Source of the DNA: Mesostigma viride | Lineage: Eukaryota; Streptophyta; Mesostigmatophyceae; Mesostigmatales; Mesostigmataceae | DNA length: 62,000 nt | NCBI GenBank assembly: GCA_009746045.1 | Contig: RPFO01000310.1 | Location: forward strand, 4,531,317-4,593,316 | Direction of reading: 5' to 3' | Shown here: piece after piece, positions 22,411-32,744 of the stretch | Position numbering within the stretch: the first letter of the stretch is position 1 | Layout of the letters: every line of letters begins with the position of its first letter | Position numbers and translations under genes: made by a program | The notes under the pieces: model-generated | Seen by the model: the letters and a program-made list of their open reading frames with translations, nothing else | Databases searched by the model: none | Told to the model about the DNA's origin: nothing

Positions 22411-25400
22411 CTAGTCATCAGAGTCTGAATCAGGGAGGATGGGAGGCCGGCGCTTGTTGTGGCGCGGGGTTGCCTTGGCTTGCTTCATTGCCGTGGACCG
22501 CTGGGCGACCTGCTTGCGAATGCACTCAGCAATCTCGGCCTTCCCTCGCGCAATGCTGGCAGGTGGAAGATTTGGCAACTGCACACCGGGGCATGCGCAA
22601 AGCGCAGCCTGCACCTCATCAAATCCCACTATTTCATCGTCGCCATCGGAGTATAGCAGATGGGCCATGTCGTGCTCCTTCCTAAAGGCCGTCACAAGGC
22701 CATGATACCGCTTCTCCCCCGACTTCGGGCCCGAAAATATCTTGGATACCAGGGTCCCCACCAACCATTCCCCTGTCACGTCCATGACACGCGATTTGAA
22801 AAGTCCCACCGCGGTCTTCTCCGCCATCGCCGGGGTTCCGTACCCATCCCACTGAATCCAGTCCAGCGAGAGCCCAACAACAGCATCCTTCATGTGCTGG
22901 GTCAATGTGCCACTGCTTGTCAAGCCCACCCGGCGCACCTTGCCCCCCCCCGCAGGCCACGAAGACAAGACGATTGTGCTTGCCTTCACTGAAAATGTGT
23001 GGGTACCTGTCCTTGTGGCGGCGGGCAGGGGGAAATGGGCCGAGCTCGGGCTGAAGGGCGAAAACCGCGTTGTGTACGAGTGCGAGCCGTAGCACTCAAG
23101 TTCAACCACGGCATCCGGCGATAAGTCGCCGGTGATGTTGCGGGCCACCGCGTACAGCAAGGGAGTGAAAGGCATTAGGGGGCTGCACAGAAGATCGCAG
23201 CCGTCCTTTAGCCCCCGATGTTGACACATCACCGGCATCCCCACCTCGATGCCCTCCCATGCTGCAGCGGATGCTTGCTTTAGCGCGGCCGCTGCATCCT
23301 CTGCGCGTCGCACAGCAGCGGGCCGCCCCGCGTGGACAATGGGGTCAACCAGTGGCACTAAGCAACGAGCACCCTCCAATGCTAGACGCGTTTCCGCATC
23401 CAGGTCAGTGGTGGCACTCGGGTCTGCTCCGCTCTGATTGGGTCGCCGCAGCGCCTGGATTTCCGCTCTAGTTGGCCACTTGGGGGGCTGCCATTCAGCA
23501 GGCGCGGTGGCCACACCAGTTGGAACAAGAGGCCAGAAGGCCTCCCACTTGTCCATGCCCTCCTTCTTTAAATACTGCGCGTATGCTCCAGCCATCAAGC
23601 CCTTGATCTTTCTCTGGATTCCTGGCATCTTGCCCTCCAGGAAGTCCAAATCTAGGCCTGCTAGCGAGGGCACCGTCCCAAGTGCGCGCTCCACCTTCTC
23701 CCCGTCCGCCACCAATACCCCATACAACTCCTTGTCGTCGTGTTCCCTAGTCCACAGCGGGTGCTCGCCGTCCACCACCAATACCCCATACAACTCCTTG
23801 TCGTCGTGTTCCCTAGTCCACAGCGGGTGCTCGCCGTCCACCACCAATACCCCATACAACTCCTTGCCGTCGTGTTCCCTAGTCCACAGCGGGTGCTCGC
23901 CGTCCACCACCAATACCCCATACAACTCCTTGTCGTCGTGTTCCCTAGTCCACAGCGGGTGCTCGCCGTCCACCACCAATACCCCATACAACTCCTTGTC
24001 GTCGTGTTCCCTAGTCCACAGCGGGTGCTCGCCGTCCACCACCAATACCCCATACAACTCCTTGCCGTCGTGTTCCCTAGTCCACAGCGGGTGCTCGCCG
24101 TCCACCACCAATACCCCATACAACTCCTTGCCGTCGTGTTCCCTAGTCCACAGCGGGTGCTCGCCGTCCACCACCAATACCCCATACAACTCCTTGTCGT
24201 CGTGTTCCCTAGTCCACAGCGGGTGCTCGCCGTCCACCACCAATACCCCATACAACTCCTTGCCGTCGTGTTCCCTAGTCCACAGCGGGTGCTCGCCGTC
24301 CACCACCAATACCCCATACAACTCCTTGCCGTCGTGTTCCCTAGTCCACAGCGGGTGCTCGCCGTCCACCACCAATACCCCATACAACTCCTTGTCGTCG
24401 TGTTCCCTAGTCCACAGCGGGTGCTCGCCGTCCACCACCAATACCCCATACAACTCCTTGCCGTCGTGTTCCCTAGTCCACAGCGGGTGCTCGCCGTCCA
24501 CCACCAATACCCCATACAACTCCTTGCCGTCGTGTTCCCTAGTCCACAGCGGGTGCTCGCCGTCCACCACCAATACCCCATACAACTCCTTGCCGTCGTG
24601 TTCCCTAGTCCACAGCGGGTGCTCGCCGTCCACCACCAATACCCCATACAACTCCTTGCCGTCGTGTTCCCTAGTCCACAGCGGGTGCTCGCCGTCCACC
24701 ACCAATACCCCATACAACTCCTTGCCGTCGTGTTCCCTAGTCCACAGCGGGTGCTCGCCGTCCACCACCAATACCCCATACAACTCCTTGCCGTCGTGTT
24801 CCCTAGTCCACAGCGGGTGCTCGCCGTCCACCACCAATACCCCATACAACTCCTTGTCGTCGTGTTCCCTAGTCCACAGCGGGTGCTCGCCGTCCACCAC
24901 CAATACCCCATACAACTCCTTGCCGTCGTGTTCCCTAGTCCACAGCGGGTGCTCGCCGTCCACCACCAATACCCCATACAACTCCTTGCCGTCGTGTTCC
25001 CTAGTCCACAGCGGGTGCTCGCCGTCCACCACCAATACCCCATACAACTCCTTGCCGTCGTGTTCCCTAGTCCACAGCGGGTGCTCGCCGTCCACCACCA
25101 ATACCCCATACAACTCCTTGTCGTCGTGTTCCCTAGTCCACAGCGGGTGCTCGCCGTCCACCACCAATACCCCATACAACTCCTTGCCGTCGTGTTCCCT
25201 AGTCCACAGCGGGTGCTCGCCGTCCACCACCAATACCCCATACAACTCCTTGCCGTCGTGTTCCCTAGTCCACAGCGGGTGCTCGCCGTCCACCACCAAT
25301 ACCCCATACAACTCCTTGCCGTCGTGTTCCCTAGTCCACAGCGGGTGCTCGCCGTCCACCACCAATACCCCATACAACTCCTTGCCGTCGTGTTCCCTAG

Positions 25401-28400
25401 TCCACAGCGGGTGCTCGCCGTCCACCACCAATACCCCATACAACTCCTTGCCGTCGTGTTCCCTAGTCCACAGCGGGTGCTCGCCGTCCACCACCAATAC
25501 CCCATACAACTCCTTGCCGTCGTGTTCCCTAGTCCACAGCGGGTGCTCGCCGTCCACCACCAATACCCCATACAACTCCTTGCCGTCGTGTTCCCTAGTC
25601 CACAGCGGGTGCTCGCCGTCCACCACCAATACCCCATACAACTCCTTGCCGTCGTGTTCCCTAGTCCACAGCGGGTGCTCGCCGTCCACCACCAATACCC
25701 CATACAACTCCTTGCCGTCGTGTTCCCTAGTCCACAGCGGGTGCTCGCCGTCCACCACCAATACCCCATACAACTCCTTGCCGTCGTGTTCCCTAGTCCA
25801 CAGCGGGTGCTCGCCGTCCACCACCAATACCCCATACAACTCCTTGCCGTCGTGTTCCCTAGTCCACAGCGGGTGCTCGCCGTCCACCACCAATACCCCA
25901 TACAACTCCTTGCCGTCGTGTTCCCTAGTCCACAGCGGGTGCTCGCCGTCCACCACCAATACCCCATACAACTCCTTGCCGTCGTGTTCCCTAGTCCACA
26001 GCGGGTGCTCGCCGTCCACCACCAATACCCCATACAACTCCTTGCCGTCGTGTTCCCTAGTCCACAGCGGGTGCTCGCCGTCCACCACCAATACCCCATA
26101 CAACTCCTTGCCGTCGTGTTCCCTAGTCCACAGCGGGTGCTCGCCGTCCACCACCAATACCCCATACAACTCCTTGTCGTCGTGTTCCCTAGTCCACAGC
26201 GGGTGCTCGCCGTCCACCACCAATACCCCATACAACTCCTTGCCGTCGTGTTCCCTAGTCCACAGCGGGTGCTCGCCGTCCACCACCAATACCCCATACA
26301 ACTCCTTGCCGTCGTGTTCCCTAGTCCACAGCGGGTGCTCGCCGTCCACCACCAATACCCCATACAACTCCTTGCCGTCGTGTTCCCTAGTCCACAGCGG
26401 GTGCTCGCCGTCCACCACCAATACCCCATACAACTCCTTGCCGTCGTGTTCCCTAGTCCACAGCGGGTGCTCGCCGTCCACCACCAATACCCCATACAAC
26501 TCCTTGCCGTCGTGTTCCCTAGTCCACAGCGGGTGCTCGCCGTCCACCACCAATACCCCATACAACTCCTTGCCGTCGTGTTCCCTAGTCCACAGCGGGT
26601 GCTCGCCGTCCACCACCAATACCCCATACAACTCCTTGCCGTCGTGTTCCCTAGTCCACAGCGGGTGCTCGCCGTCCACCACCAATACCCCATACAACTC
26701 CTTGCCGTCGTGTTCCCTAGTCCACAGCGGGTGCTCGCCGTCCACCACCAATACCCCATACAACTCCTTGCCGTCGTGTTCCCTAGTCCACAGCGGGTGC
26801 TCGCCGTCCACCACCAATACCCCATACAACTCCTTGCCGTCGTGTTCCCTAGTCCACAGCGGGTGCTCGCCGTCCACCACCAATACCCCATACAACTCCT
26901 TGCCGTCGTGTTCCCTAGTCCACAGCGGGTGCTCGCCGTCCACCACCAATACCCCATACAACTCCTTGCCGTCGTGTTCCCTAGTCCACAGCGGGTGCTC
27001 GCCGTCCACCACCAATACCCCATACAACTCCTTGCCGTCGTGTTCCCTAGTCCACAGCGGGTGCTCGCCGTCCACCACCAATACCCCATACAACTCCTTG
27101 CCGTCGTGTTCCCTAGTCCACAGCGGGTGCTCGCCGTCCACCACCAATACCCCATACAACTCCTTGCCGTCGTGTTCCCTAGTCCACAGCGGGTGCTCGC
27201 CGTCCACCACCAATACCCCATACAACTCCTTGCCGTCGTGTTCCCTAGTCCACAGCGGGTGCTCGCCGTCCACCACCAATACCCCATACAACTCCTTGCC
27301 GTCGTGTTCCCTAGTCCACAGCGGGTGCTCGCCGTCCACCACCAATACCCCATACAACTCCTTGCCGTCGTGTTCCCTAGTCCACAGCGGGTGCTCGCCG
27401 TCCACCACCAATACCCCATACAACTCCTTGCCGTCGTGTTCCCTAGTCCACAGCGGGTGCTCGCCGTCCACCACCAATACCCCATACAACTCCTTGCCGT
27501 CGTGTTCCCTAGTCCACAGCGGGTGCTCGCCGTCCACCACCAATACCCCATACAACTCCTTGCCGTCGTGTTCCCTAGTCCACAGCGGGTGCTCGCCGTC
27601 CACCACCAATACCCCATACAACTCCTTGCCGTCGTGTTCCCTAGTCCACAGCGGGTGCTCGCCGTCCACCACCAATACCCCATACAACTCCTTGCCGTCG
27701 TGTTCCCTAGTCCACAGCGGGTGCTCGCCGTCCACCACCAATACCCCATACAACTCCTTGCCGTCGTGTTCCCTAGTCCACAGCGGGTGCTCGCCGTCCA
27801 CCACCAATACCCCATACAACTCCTTGCCGTCGTGTTCCCTAGTCCACAGCGGGTGCTCGCCGTCCACCACCAATACCCCATACAACTCCTTGCCGTCGTG
27901 TTCCCTAGTCCACAGCGGGTGCTCGCCGTCCACCACCAATACCCCATACAACTCCTTGCCGTCGTGTTCCCTAGTCCACAGCGGGTGCTCGCCGTCCACC
28001 ACCAATACCCCATACAACTCCTTGCCGTCGTGTTCCCTAGTCCACAGCGGGTGCTCGCCGTCCACCACCAATACCCCATACAACTCCTTGCCGTCGTGTT
28101 CCCTAGTCCACAGCGGGTGCTCGCCGTCCACCACCAATACCCCATACAACTCCTTGCCGTCGTGTTCCCTAGTCCACAGCGGGTGCTCGCCGTCCACCAC
28201 CAATACCCCATACAACTCCTTGCCGTCGTGTTCCCTAGTCCACAGCGGGTGCTCGCCGTCCACCACCAATACCCCATACAACTCCTTGCCGTCGTGTTCC
28301 CTAGTCCACAGCGGGTGCTCGCCGTCCACCACCAATACCCCATACAACTCCTTGCCGTCGTGTTCCCTAGTCCACAGCGGGTGCTCGCCGTCCACCACCA

Positions 28401-30585
28401 ATACCCCATACAACTCCTTGCCGTCGTGTTCCCTAGTCCACAGCGGGTGCTCGCCGTCCACCACCAATACCCCATACAACTCCTTGCCGTCGTGTTCCCT
28501 AGTCCACAGCGGGTGCTCGCCGTCCACCACCAATACCCCATACAACTCCTTGCCGTCGTGTTCCCTAGTCCACAGCGGGTGCTCGCCGTCCACCACCAAT
28601 ACCCCATACAACTCCTTGCCGTCGTGTTCCCTAGTCCACAGCGGGTGCTCGCCGTCCACCACCAATACCCCATACAACTCCTTGCCGTCGTGTTCCCTAG
28701 TCCACAGCGGGTGCTCGCCGTCCACCACCAATACCCCATACAACTCCTTGCCGTCGTGTTCCCTAGTCCACAGCGGGTGCTCGCCGTCCACCACCAATAC
28801 CCCATACAACTCCTTGCCGTCGTGTTCCCTAGTCCACAGCGGGTGCTCGCCGTCCACCACCAATACCCCATACAACTCCTTGCCGTCGTGTTCCCTAGTC
28901 CACAGCGGGTGCTCGCCGTCCACCACCAATACCCCATACAACTCCTTGTCGTCGTGTTCCCTAGTCCACAGCGGGTGCTCGCCGTCCACCACCAATACCC
29001 CATACAACTCCTTGTCGTCGTGTTCCCTAGTCCACAGCGGGTGCTCGCCGTCCACCACCAATACCCCATACAACTCCTTGCCGTCGTGTTCCCTAGTCCA
29101 CAGCGGGTGCTCGCCGTCCACCACCAATACCCCATACAACTCCTTGCCGTCGTGTTCCCTAGTCCACAGCGGGTGCTCGCCGTCGGCGCCGTCCGGCCTC
29201 CACGCGAGCAAGTCATGGAATTTATACCACAAGCAGACTTTCCCGTCCGCAGCGCGCCGCAACATCAGATGGTGAACCTTGTAGGACTTGGTGTTTTTTT
29301 CTGCCTCCCCCGTCAGCGGGTTTTCCACCCAATCCGTTGACATCGCCCAGTTCGCGAGCTCCGGCTCTTTCAAGAGCATGAGCCACGCAGTGATGTTGTA
29401 GGCGCCGTGCATGGGCCAGCAGACCGTGCCTGCGGGTGTGGTGCGACCTAGGTCCAACGTGTCCGAACGCCGAAACGCGGCAACGACCGCTTCCCCATAC
29501 TCCTCCACTGTGTGCCACACCGCACCCTTCAATGCATTGGCCCCCAGCTTGGAGTACCCCCAAACTTGTCCGAATTTCTGATCGATGTCGAGATGGGTGT
29601 GCCCCCTTGGCAGGCGATGAATCTCGACACGCGCGAACAAGCCCGACGCCACCAGCCACCACGCCCACAGCACGACTGTGTCGTTGCGATTTTCAGATCC
29701 CCCGTCGAGCTGCAGGTGGAGGGTATCAGGCATCGGCAGCCCCTTCCCCTCCCAAGGCTTGGCCTTGATGAGCTCACAGAGCACCCACATGAGCATCGTG
29801 ACGGTGATGCCCCCCGACTGATCTGCGACAGCCACCCAGGGGAGCACGTGGAAGAAACAAGTTTTCCACCCGTGGGCTGCGACACAGAAGAGAGAGAAAC
29901 GAAACAATGTGTTTATTCCGTTTTCCCAACCCTCGTGTTTCGCGCACATGTGCGGCACGTATGACTTATTGCTGTCGATTTTATCGCACGCAAGGGATAT
30001 GATCTGCCAATCCGCACCCTCACGGCGGCGCTTCCAAAACTCCCGCCGCGCAACTCGCACGGCAGCCAGGTGCCGATTCCGCTCCAGGGTGATGCGCTCC
30101 AGCTGCTCCCGATTGGTTCCCGCTGTCGCACGGAGAGTACGGTACAGCCCACAGTGCCCACAAATCCCCACATTGCGCCGGGTTTTCTGCATCCCTATTT
30201 TCAAGCCGTCACTGTATTTGCCCTCGCAGACGCCGTTCCACAGAATAGTGAAGGCTGTGTACTTGTACATCATTTTCGACTCCGTTGGGTCGCCCCATAC
30301 CGCGATGCAATCCATACAATACTGCTGCTCCCACAGGTTTTTCAAGTTCTCTTTCTCTAGCAGCAATACATTGTCGCGTGTGGGATCGCGGCAGCCATTC
30401 GTCTGCATGTACGCCGCAATCCAGTCCACAGCCCATTCTTTACGGTGTTGCGCAACACTCGGCTCGCGTTCGCCAGCTGCATTGCACAAGGCACACATCA
30501 CATGGACAAGTTTACCAACAGAGGCATGAAGAATATCAGTTATCCATGCAAGGTCATCCTCAACATCCACACGCGAGAGCAACAT
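22411..30585 (-). CDS. DUF7869-like transposase ORF with 83 x 22-residue insert
   Basis: One uninterrupted 2,724-residue frame from ATG at 30585 to TAG at 22411. The N-terminal 480 residues contain a CxxC pair (ICGHCGLYR) and a putative RNase H-fold core: D201/D204 in LACDKIDSNKS, D294 in LQLDGGSENRND, and H331-D333-D335 in GHTHLDIDQKFG. The last two blocks are characteristic of proteins annotated DUF7869, found in algal, oomycete and invertebrate repeats and presumed transposase-like. The middle of about 1,826 residues is a 22-residue repeat, and about 420 further residues end in an acidic SDSDSDD tail. ATG 30585 sits directly after a good acceptor (TACCAG), so an upstream exon is expected. 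Copies of such an exon exist at 30.7-37.6 kb, but the nearest is in the wrong orientation, so this copy may be broken at its 5' end. Catalytic assignment is inferred from motif spacing. Confidence 0.7.
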   Translation of the reverse strand: MLLSRVDVEDDLAWITDILHASVGKLVHVMCALCNAAGEREPSVAQHRKEWAVDWIAAYMQTNGCRDPTRDNVLLLEKENLKNLWEQQYCMDCIAVWGDPTESKMMYKYTAFTILWNGVCEGKYSDGLKIGMQKTRRNVGICGHCGLYRTLRATAGTNREQLERITLERNRHLAAVRVARREFWKRRREGADWQIISLACDKIDSNKSYVPHMCAKHEGWENGINTLFRFSLFCVAAHGWKTCFFHVLPWVAVADQSGGITVTMLMWVLCELIKAKPWEGKGLPMPDTLHLQLDGGSENRNDTVVLWAWWLVASGLFARVEIHRLPRGHTHLDIDQKFGQVWGYSKLGANALKGAVWHTVEEYGEAVVAAFRRSDTLDLGRTTPAGTVCWPMHGAYNITAWLMLLKEPELANWAMSTDWVENPLTGEAEKNTKSYKVHHLMLRRAADGKVCLWYKFHDLLAWRPDGADGEHPLWTREHDGKELYGVLVVDGEHPLWTREHDGKELYGVLVVDGEHPLWTREHDDKELYGVLVVDGEHPLWTREHDDKELYGVLVVDGEHPLWTREHDGKELYGVLVVDGEHPLWTREHDGKELYGVLVVDGEHPLWTREHDGKELYGVLVVDGEHPLWTREHDGKELYGVLVVDGEHPLWTREHDGKELYGVLVVDGEHPLWTREHDGKELYGVLVVDGEHPLWTREHDGKELYGVLVVDGEHPLWTREHDGKELYGVLVVDGEHPLWTREHDGKELYGVLVVDGEHPLWTREHDGKELYGVLVVDGEHPLWTREHDGKELYGVLVVDGEHPLWTREHDGKELYGVLVVDGEHPLWTREHDGKELYGVLVVDGEHPLWTREHDGKELYGVLVVDGEHPLWTREHDGKELYGVLVVDGEHPLWTREHDGKELYGVLVVDGEHPLWTREHDGKELYGVLVVDGEHPLWTREHDGKELYGVLVVDGEHPLWTREHDGKELYGVLVVDGEHPLWTREHDGKELYGVLVVDGEHPLWTREHDGKELYGVLVVDGEHPLWTREHDGKELYGVLVVDGEHPLWTREHDGKELYGVLVVDGEHPLWTREHDGKELYGVLVVDGEHPLWTREHDGKELYGVLVVDGEHPLWTREHDGKELYGVLVVDGEHPLWTREHDGKELYGVLVVDGEHPLWTREHDGKELYGVLVVDGEHPLWTREHDGKELYGVLVVDGEHPLWTREHDGKELYGVLVVDGEHPLWTREHDGKELYGVLVVDGEHPLWTREHDGKELYGVLVVDGEHPLWTREHDGKELYGVLVVDGEHPLWTREHDGKELYGVLVVDGEHPLWTREHDGKELYGVLVVDGEHPLWTREHDGKELYGVLVVDGEHPLWTREHDGKELYGVLVVDGEHPLWTREHDGKELYGVLVVDGEHPLWTREHDGKELYGVLVVDGEHPLWTREHDGKELYGVLVVDGEHPLWTREHDGKELYGVLVVDGEHPLWTREHDDKELYGVLVVDGEHPLWTREHDGKELYGVLVVDGEHPLWTREHDGKELYGVLVVDGEHPLWTREHDGKELYGVLVVDGEHPLWTREHDGKELYGVLVVDGEHPLWTREHDGKELYGVLVVDGEHPLWTREHDGKELYGVLVVDGEHPLWTREHDGKELYGVLVVDGEHPLWTREHDGKELYGVLVVDGEHPLWTREHDGKELYGVLVVDGEHPLWTREHDGKELYGVLVVDGEHPLWTREHDGKELYGVLVVDGEHPLWTREHDGKELYGVLVVDGEHPLWTREHDGKELYGVLVVDGEHPLWTREHDGKELYGVLVVDGEHPLWTREHDGKELYGVLVVDGEHPLWTREHDDKELYGVLVVDGEHPLWTREHDGKELYGVLVVDGEHPLWTREHDGKELYGVLVVDGEHPLWTREHDGKELYGVLVVDGEHPLWTREHDDKELYGVLVVDGEHPLWTREHDGKELYGVLVVDGEHPLWTREHDGKELYGVLVVDGEHPLWTREHDGKELYGVLVVDGEHPLWTREHDGKELYGVLVVDGEHPLWTREHDGKELYGVLVVDGEHPLWTREHDGKELYGVLVVDGEHPLWTREHDDKELYGVLVVDGEHPLWTREHDGKELYGVLVVDGEHPLWTREHDGKELYGVLVVDGEHPLWTREHDDKELYGVLVVDGEHPLWTREHDGKELYGVLVVDGEHPLWTREHDGKELYGVLVVDGEHPLWTREHDDKELYGVLVVDGEHPLWTREHDDKELYGVLVVDGEHPLWTREHDGKELYGVLVVDGEHPLWTREHDDKELYGVLVVDGEHPLWTREHDDKELYGVLVADGEKVERALGTVPSLAGLDLDFLEGKMPGIQRKIKGLMAGAYAQYLKKEGMDKWEAFWPLVPTGVATAPAEWQPPKWPTRAEIQALRRPNQSGADPSATTDLDAETRLALEGARCLVPLVDPIVHAGRPAAVRRAEDAAAALKQASAAAWEGIEVGMPVMCQHRGLKDGCDLLCSPLMPFTPLLYAVARNITGDLSPDAVVELECYGSHSYTTRFSPFSPSSAHFPLPAATRTGTHTFSVKASTIVLSSWPAGGGKVRRVGLTSSGTLTQHMKDAVVGLSLDWIQWDGYGTPAMAEKTAVGLFKSRVMDVTGEWLVGTLVSKIFSGPKSGEKRYHGLVTAFRKEHDMAHLLYSDGDDEIVGFDEVQAALCACPGVQLPNLPPASIARGKAEIAECIRKQVAQRSTAMKQAKATPRHNKRRPPILPDSDSDD
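23704..29184. repeat. 66-bp minisatellite, 83 copies, in frame within the transposase ORF
   Basis: The anchor GTGCTCGCCG occurs every 66 bp from 23761 to 29173, exactly 82 intervals. On the minus strand each unit encodes a 22-residue block with the core DGEHPLWTREHD and KELYGVLV. Copies are almost identical; the recurring difference is one base that makes HDG or HDD. Because 66 is divisible by three and the unit has no stop, the array is open in three frames, so the long plus-strand frames here are shadows. Confidence 0.98.
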
Positions 30586-30696
30586 CTGGTATTAAACATG
30601 GTAATAAAACAACAATAACTGTGCCTGGCAAGCCAAAAAAAAAAAAATCTCCTGGCGGGGGGCGCTGGAAAACGGCAAAGGCAAAGCGGAGCATCA
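30586..30696. other. Junction with small inverted motif
   Basis: Contains GTGCCTGGCAAGCC, a poly-A run and GGGGGGCGCTGGAAAA. The same block (call it X) appears at 31096-31150 and 36770-36832 in alternating orientation and marks the breakpoints between the exon copies. The bases just above 30585 look like a 3' splice site for the long ORF. Confidence 0.5.
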
Positions 30697-31095
30697 GATC
30701 AGATCTTTGTCGCTGCCGGCTTAGACAACGTAGTTGTCACCTTGCCAGAGTTCGGGCAGCATCACGGCAAATATGAATGCTCCGTGCTCGTTCGGGCGGA
30801 GGTGATGCTCCATGGGCGACGTCACCAAGTGGAGGGCTGCCACCACGCGATCCGACGTATGTTCGGAATCGCGCACTCAACGTGGCGTACATACATGGCC
30901 GTCGCCAAGGCAGCCACGCTTGATCCGCAGATCTGGGAGGCGGATACACTGGATGCAGCGGGGTTCGACATACCAGGCATCTCTGCTTTCCACGGTAAGA
31001 AGACATGCTCTTGTTCTGCCCTTCCTCCTTGGGGATGCAAATAATCGTATTGCTGCCCTGTTTTGATAAATCTGTATGAAAAATGCAACAGCGCC
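30697..31095 (+). pseudogene. Transposase upstream exon, copy 1 (partial, inverted)
   Basis: Plus-strand copy of the second half of the upstream exon: IFVAAGLDNVVVTLPEF, then a histidine/cysteine-bearing segment and FGIAHSTWRTYMAVAKAA, ending at ISAFHG before a GTAAGA donor and intron-like sequence. It lacks the first half and is oriented against the main ORF, so it cannot supply the N-terminus in place. Confidence 0.7.
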
Positions 31096-31625
31096 TGGCA
31101 AGCCCCAAAAAAATTTTCCAGCGCCCCCGGCGAGGGGAATTTTTTTTTTTTTTGCCCCGGGCCCCCTGTTTTAGCCGCAGGGGATGAGGCAGCTTGTTGG
31201 CGAACGTTCCTCGGCGTTTTGATGTTGCTGAGCCTCTTACGTCTCGACCACCATGGGCCTATGTCGTACAAGGAGAATGGATGCCTAGGGGGCGTCGATT
31301 CCCCTTGTACGAGGCATACAAGGGTGTAGACGTTGATGACTTGCAGGTCGACCATCTCGATTTCAGTGATGACGATGATGATCTGGATGGTGGGTGCCGT
31401 GAGGCTCGCACAGCAGGATTAAAATCGTCTGCCTCGACAGTATTGAAATACGCTACGAATGCCGACGTTATCGCGGCAGAGTTGCAGCGCGGTCGGTGTT
31501 GTAAACGCCGATGCATCCAAGATCCCGAGAAAGCCCTCTCGTCGTTTGTAATCTGGGAGGCCGCGAACAGCGAGTATTGGGGCTTGTCATGCAATGAACG
31601 CCGGGCGCTGGTAGTTCAGATCTTT

Positions 31626-31633
31626 GTCGCTGC
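31626..31633. repeat. hAT target-site duplication, left copy
   Basis: GTCGCTGC, identical to 36480-36487. Confidence 0.97.
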
Positions 31634-31679
31634 CAGTGTTTCTGCTAACGTACCGGAACCGGTAATTCTCCGGTAATTA

Positions 31680-31860
31680 CCGGTGCCCCCCCGGCCGACC
31701 GGTAAGCCCCCCCCGGCCGACCGGTATGCTATATGCCAAGCAGGAACCCCCCCCGGCCGATCGGTATGCTATATGCCAAGCAGGAACCCCCCCCCGTTCG
31801 ACCGGTATGCTGTGTTCAGAGCAGGAAACCCCCCCCGTACGACCGGTATAAGCCATTGTG
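31680..31860. repeat. hAT subterminal repeat array, about 50-bp units
   Basis: Four degenerate units share a C-rich run followed by a GACCGGTATGC-type motif, two of them with CTATATGCCAAGCAGGAA. They lie just inside the left end. They may serve as transposase binding sites. Confidence 0.75.
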
Positions 31861-32744
31861 ACTTGTCCGGGCTGCCCTGGTCGACCTGGAAGCTTTAAAT
31901 GCCGGCCGGGGTTCCCCGGTTTCCTCGTCAGACAGAACCGGTACTTATATACTGACTATAACACAATATCAATTTCTATTAGTAAAGGTTGACTATTGCC
32001 GGCATTTACAAACAGTTTGCACATTGCTGCCATGCTAACACCTCCACGAAATGTAAACGCAGACACAGCAGAGCCCTGCTGAATGCCCGACAAAAACCAG
32101 GGTGCAAGGGAATGAAATCTCGCGATGGTCCGATCGCAGCTACACCATACCTTACTGATCAACATAAAACAGTAGTGCCTGACCCTCAGATGCAGTATTT
32201 AAAAAATAATCATGGGCAACGGCTCGTCAAGGCTAGGCGATTTTGCACAAACATTGCTTGCTCGCGACTTAATCAGCTGGCGTTCATGTTGCCCACTTAA
32301 AATACCGGTGTGAGCGTGACCAGCACAAATGTTGTTGCTGTTGTTGTTGCCACGCAATGGGCAGCAGAGATTTGTAGACTGTTGTTGGACGTACTACAGT
32401 AACAGCAACTTTTGAGGAGGGGCTACAGTTTCAACTTCAACTTGAGAGTAAATCGATGTTCCGTACCCAAGTAACAAAAGGCGTGGGGCGGTGCAGCTCT
32501 GACCCTACAACGAATGGGTCAGCATTGGGCAGCCAGCAAGTCCAGTCTGTCAAATGCGTAGACTAGACTGGTAGAGCGGGTAACAAATGCGCTGCAGACT
32601 GCCGACCTGCAGTAGGTACGCAACACGATGTGAAGGTGCTAAGCCGCAGAATGTTGATGAAGTTCACGGCAGTCGAGCCAGCTGACTTTGTTTTGCGTGT
32701 TTTCTAATCCTGCATTATTCGATAGTGCGCTAGAGAAGCGAATC
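31861..32744. other. hAT 5' non-coding region
   Basis: No coding segment seen. Presumably contains the promoter and 5' UTR of the transposase. Confidence 0.5.

Noticed and set aside
23438-29340. Long plus-strand frames and a second minus-strand frame across the 66-bp array
   Set aside because: The repeat is open in three frames. Only the minus frame 30585-22411 has family-like sequence on both sides of the array.
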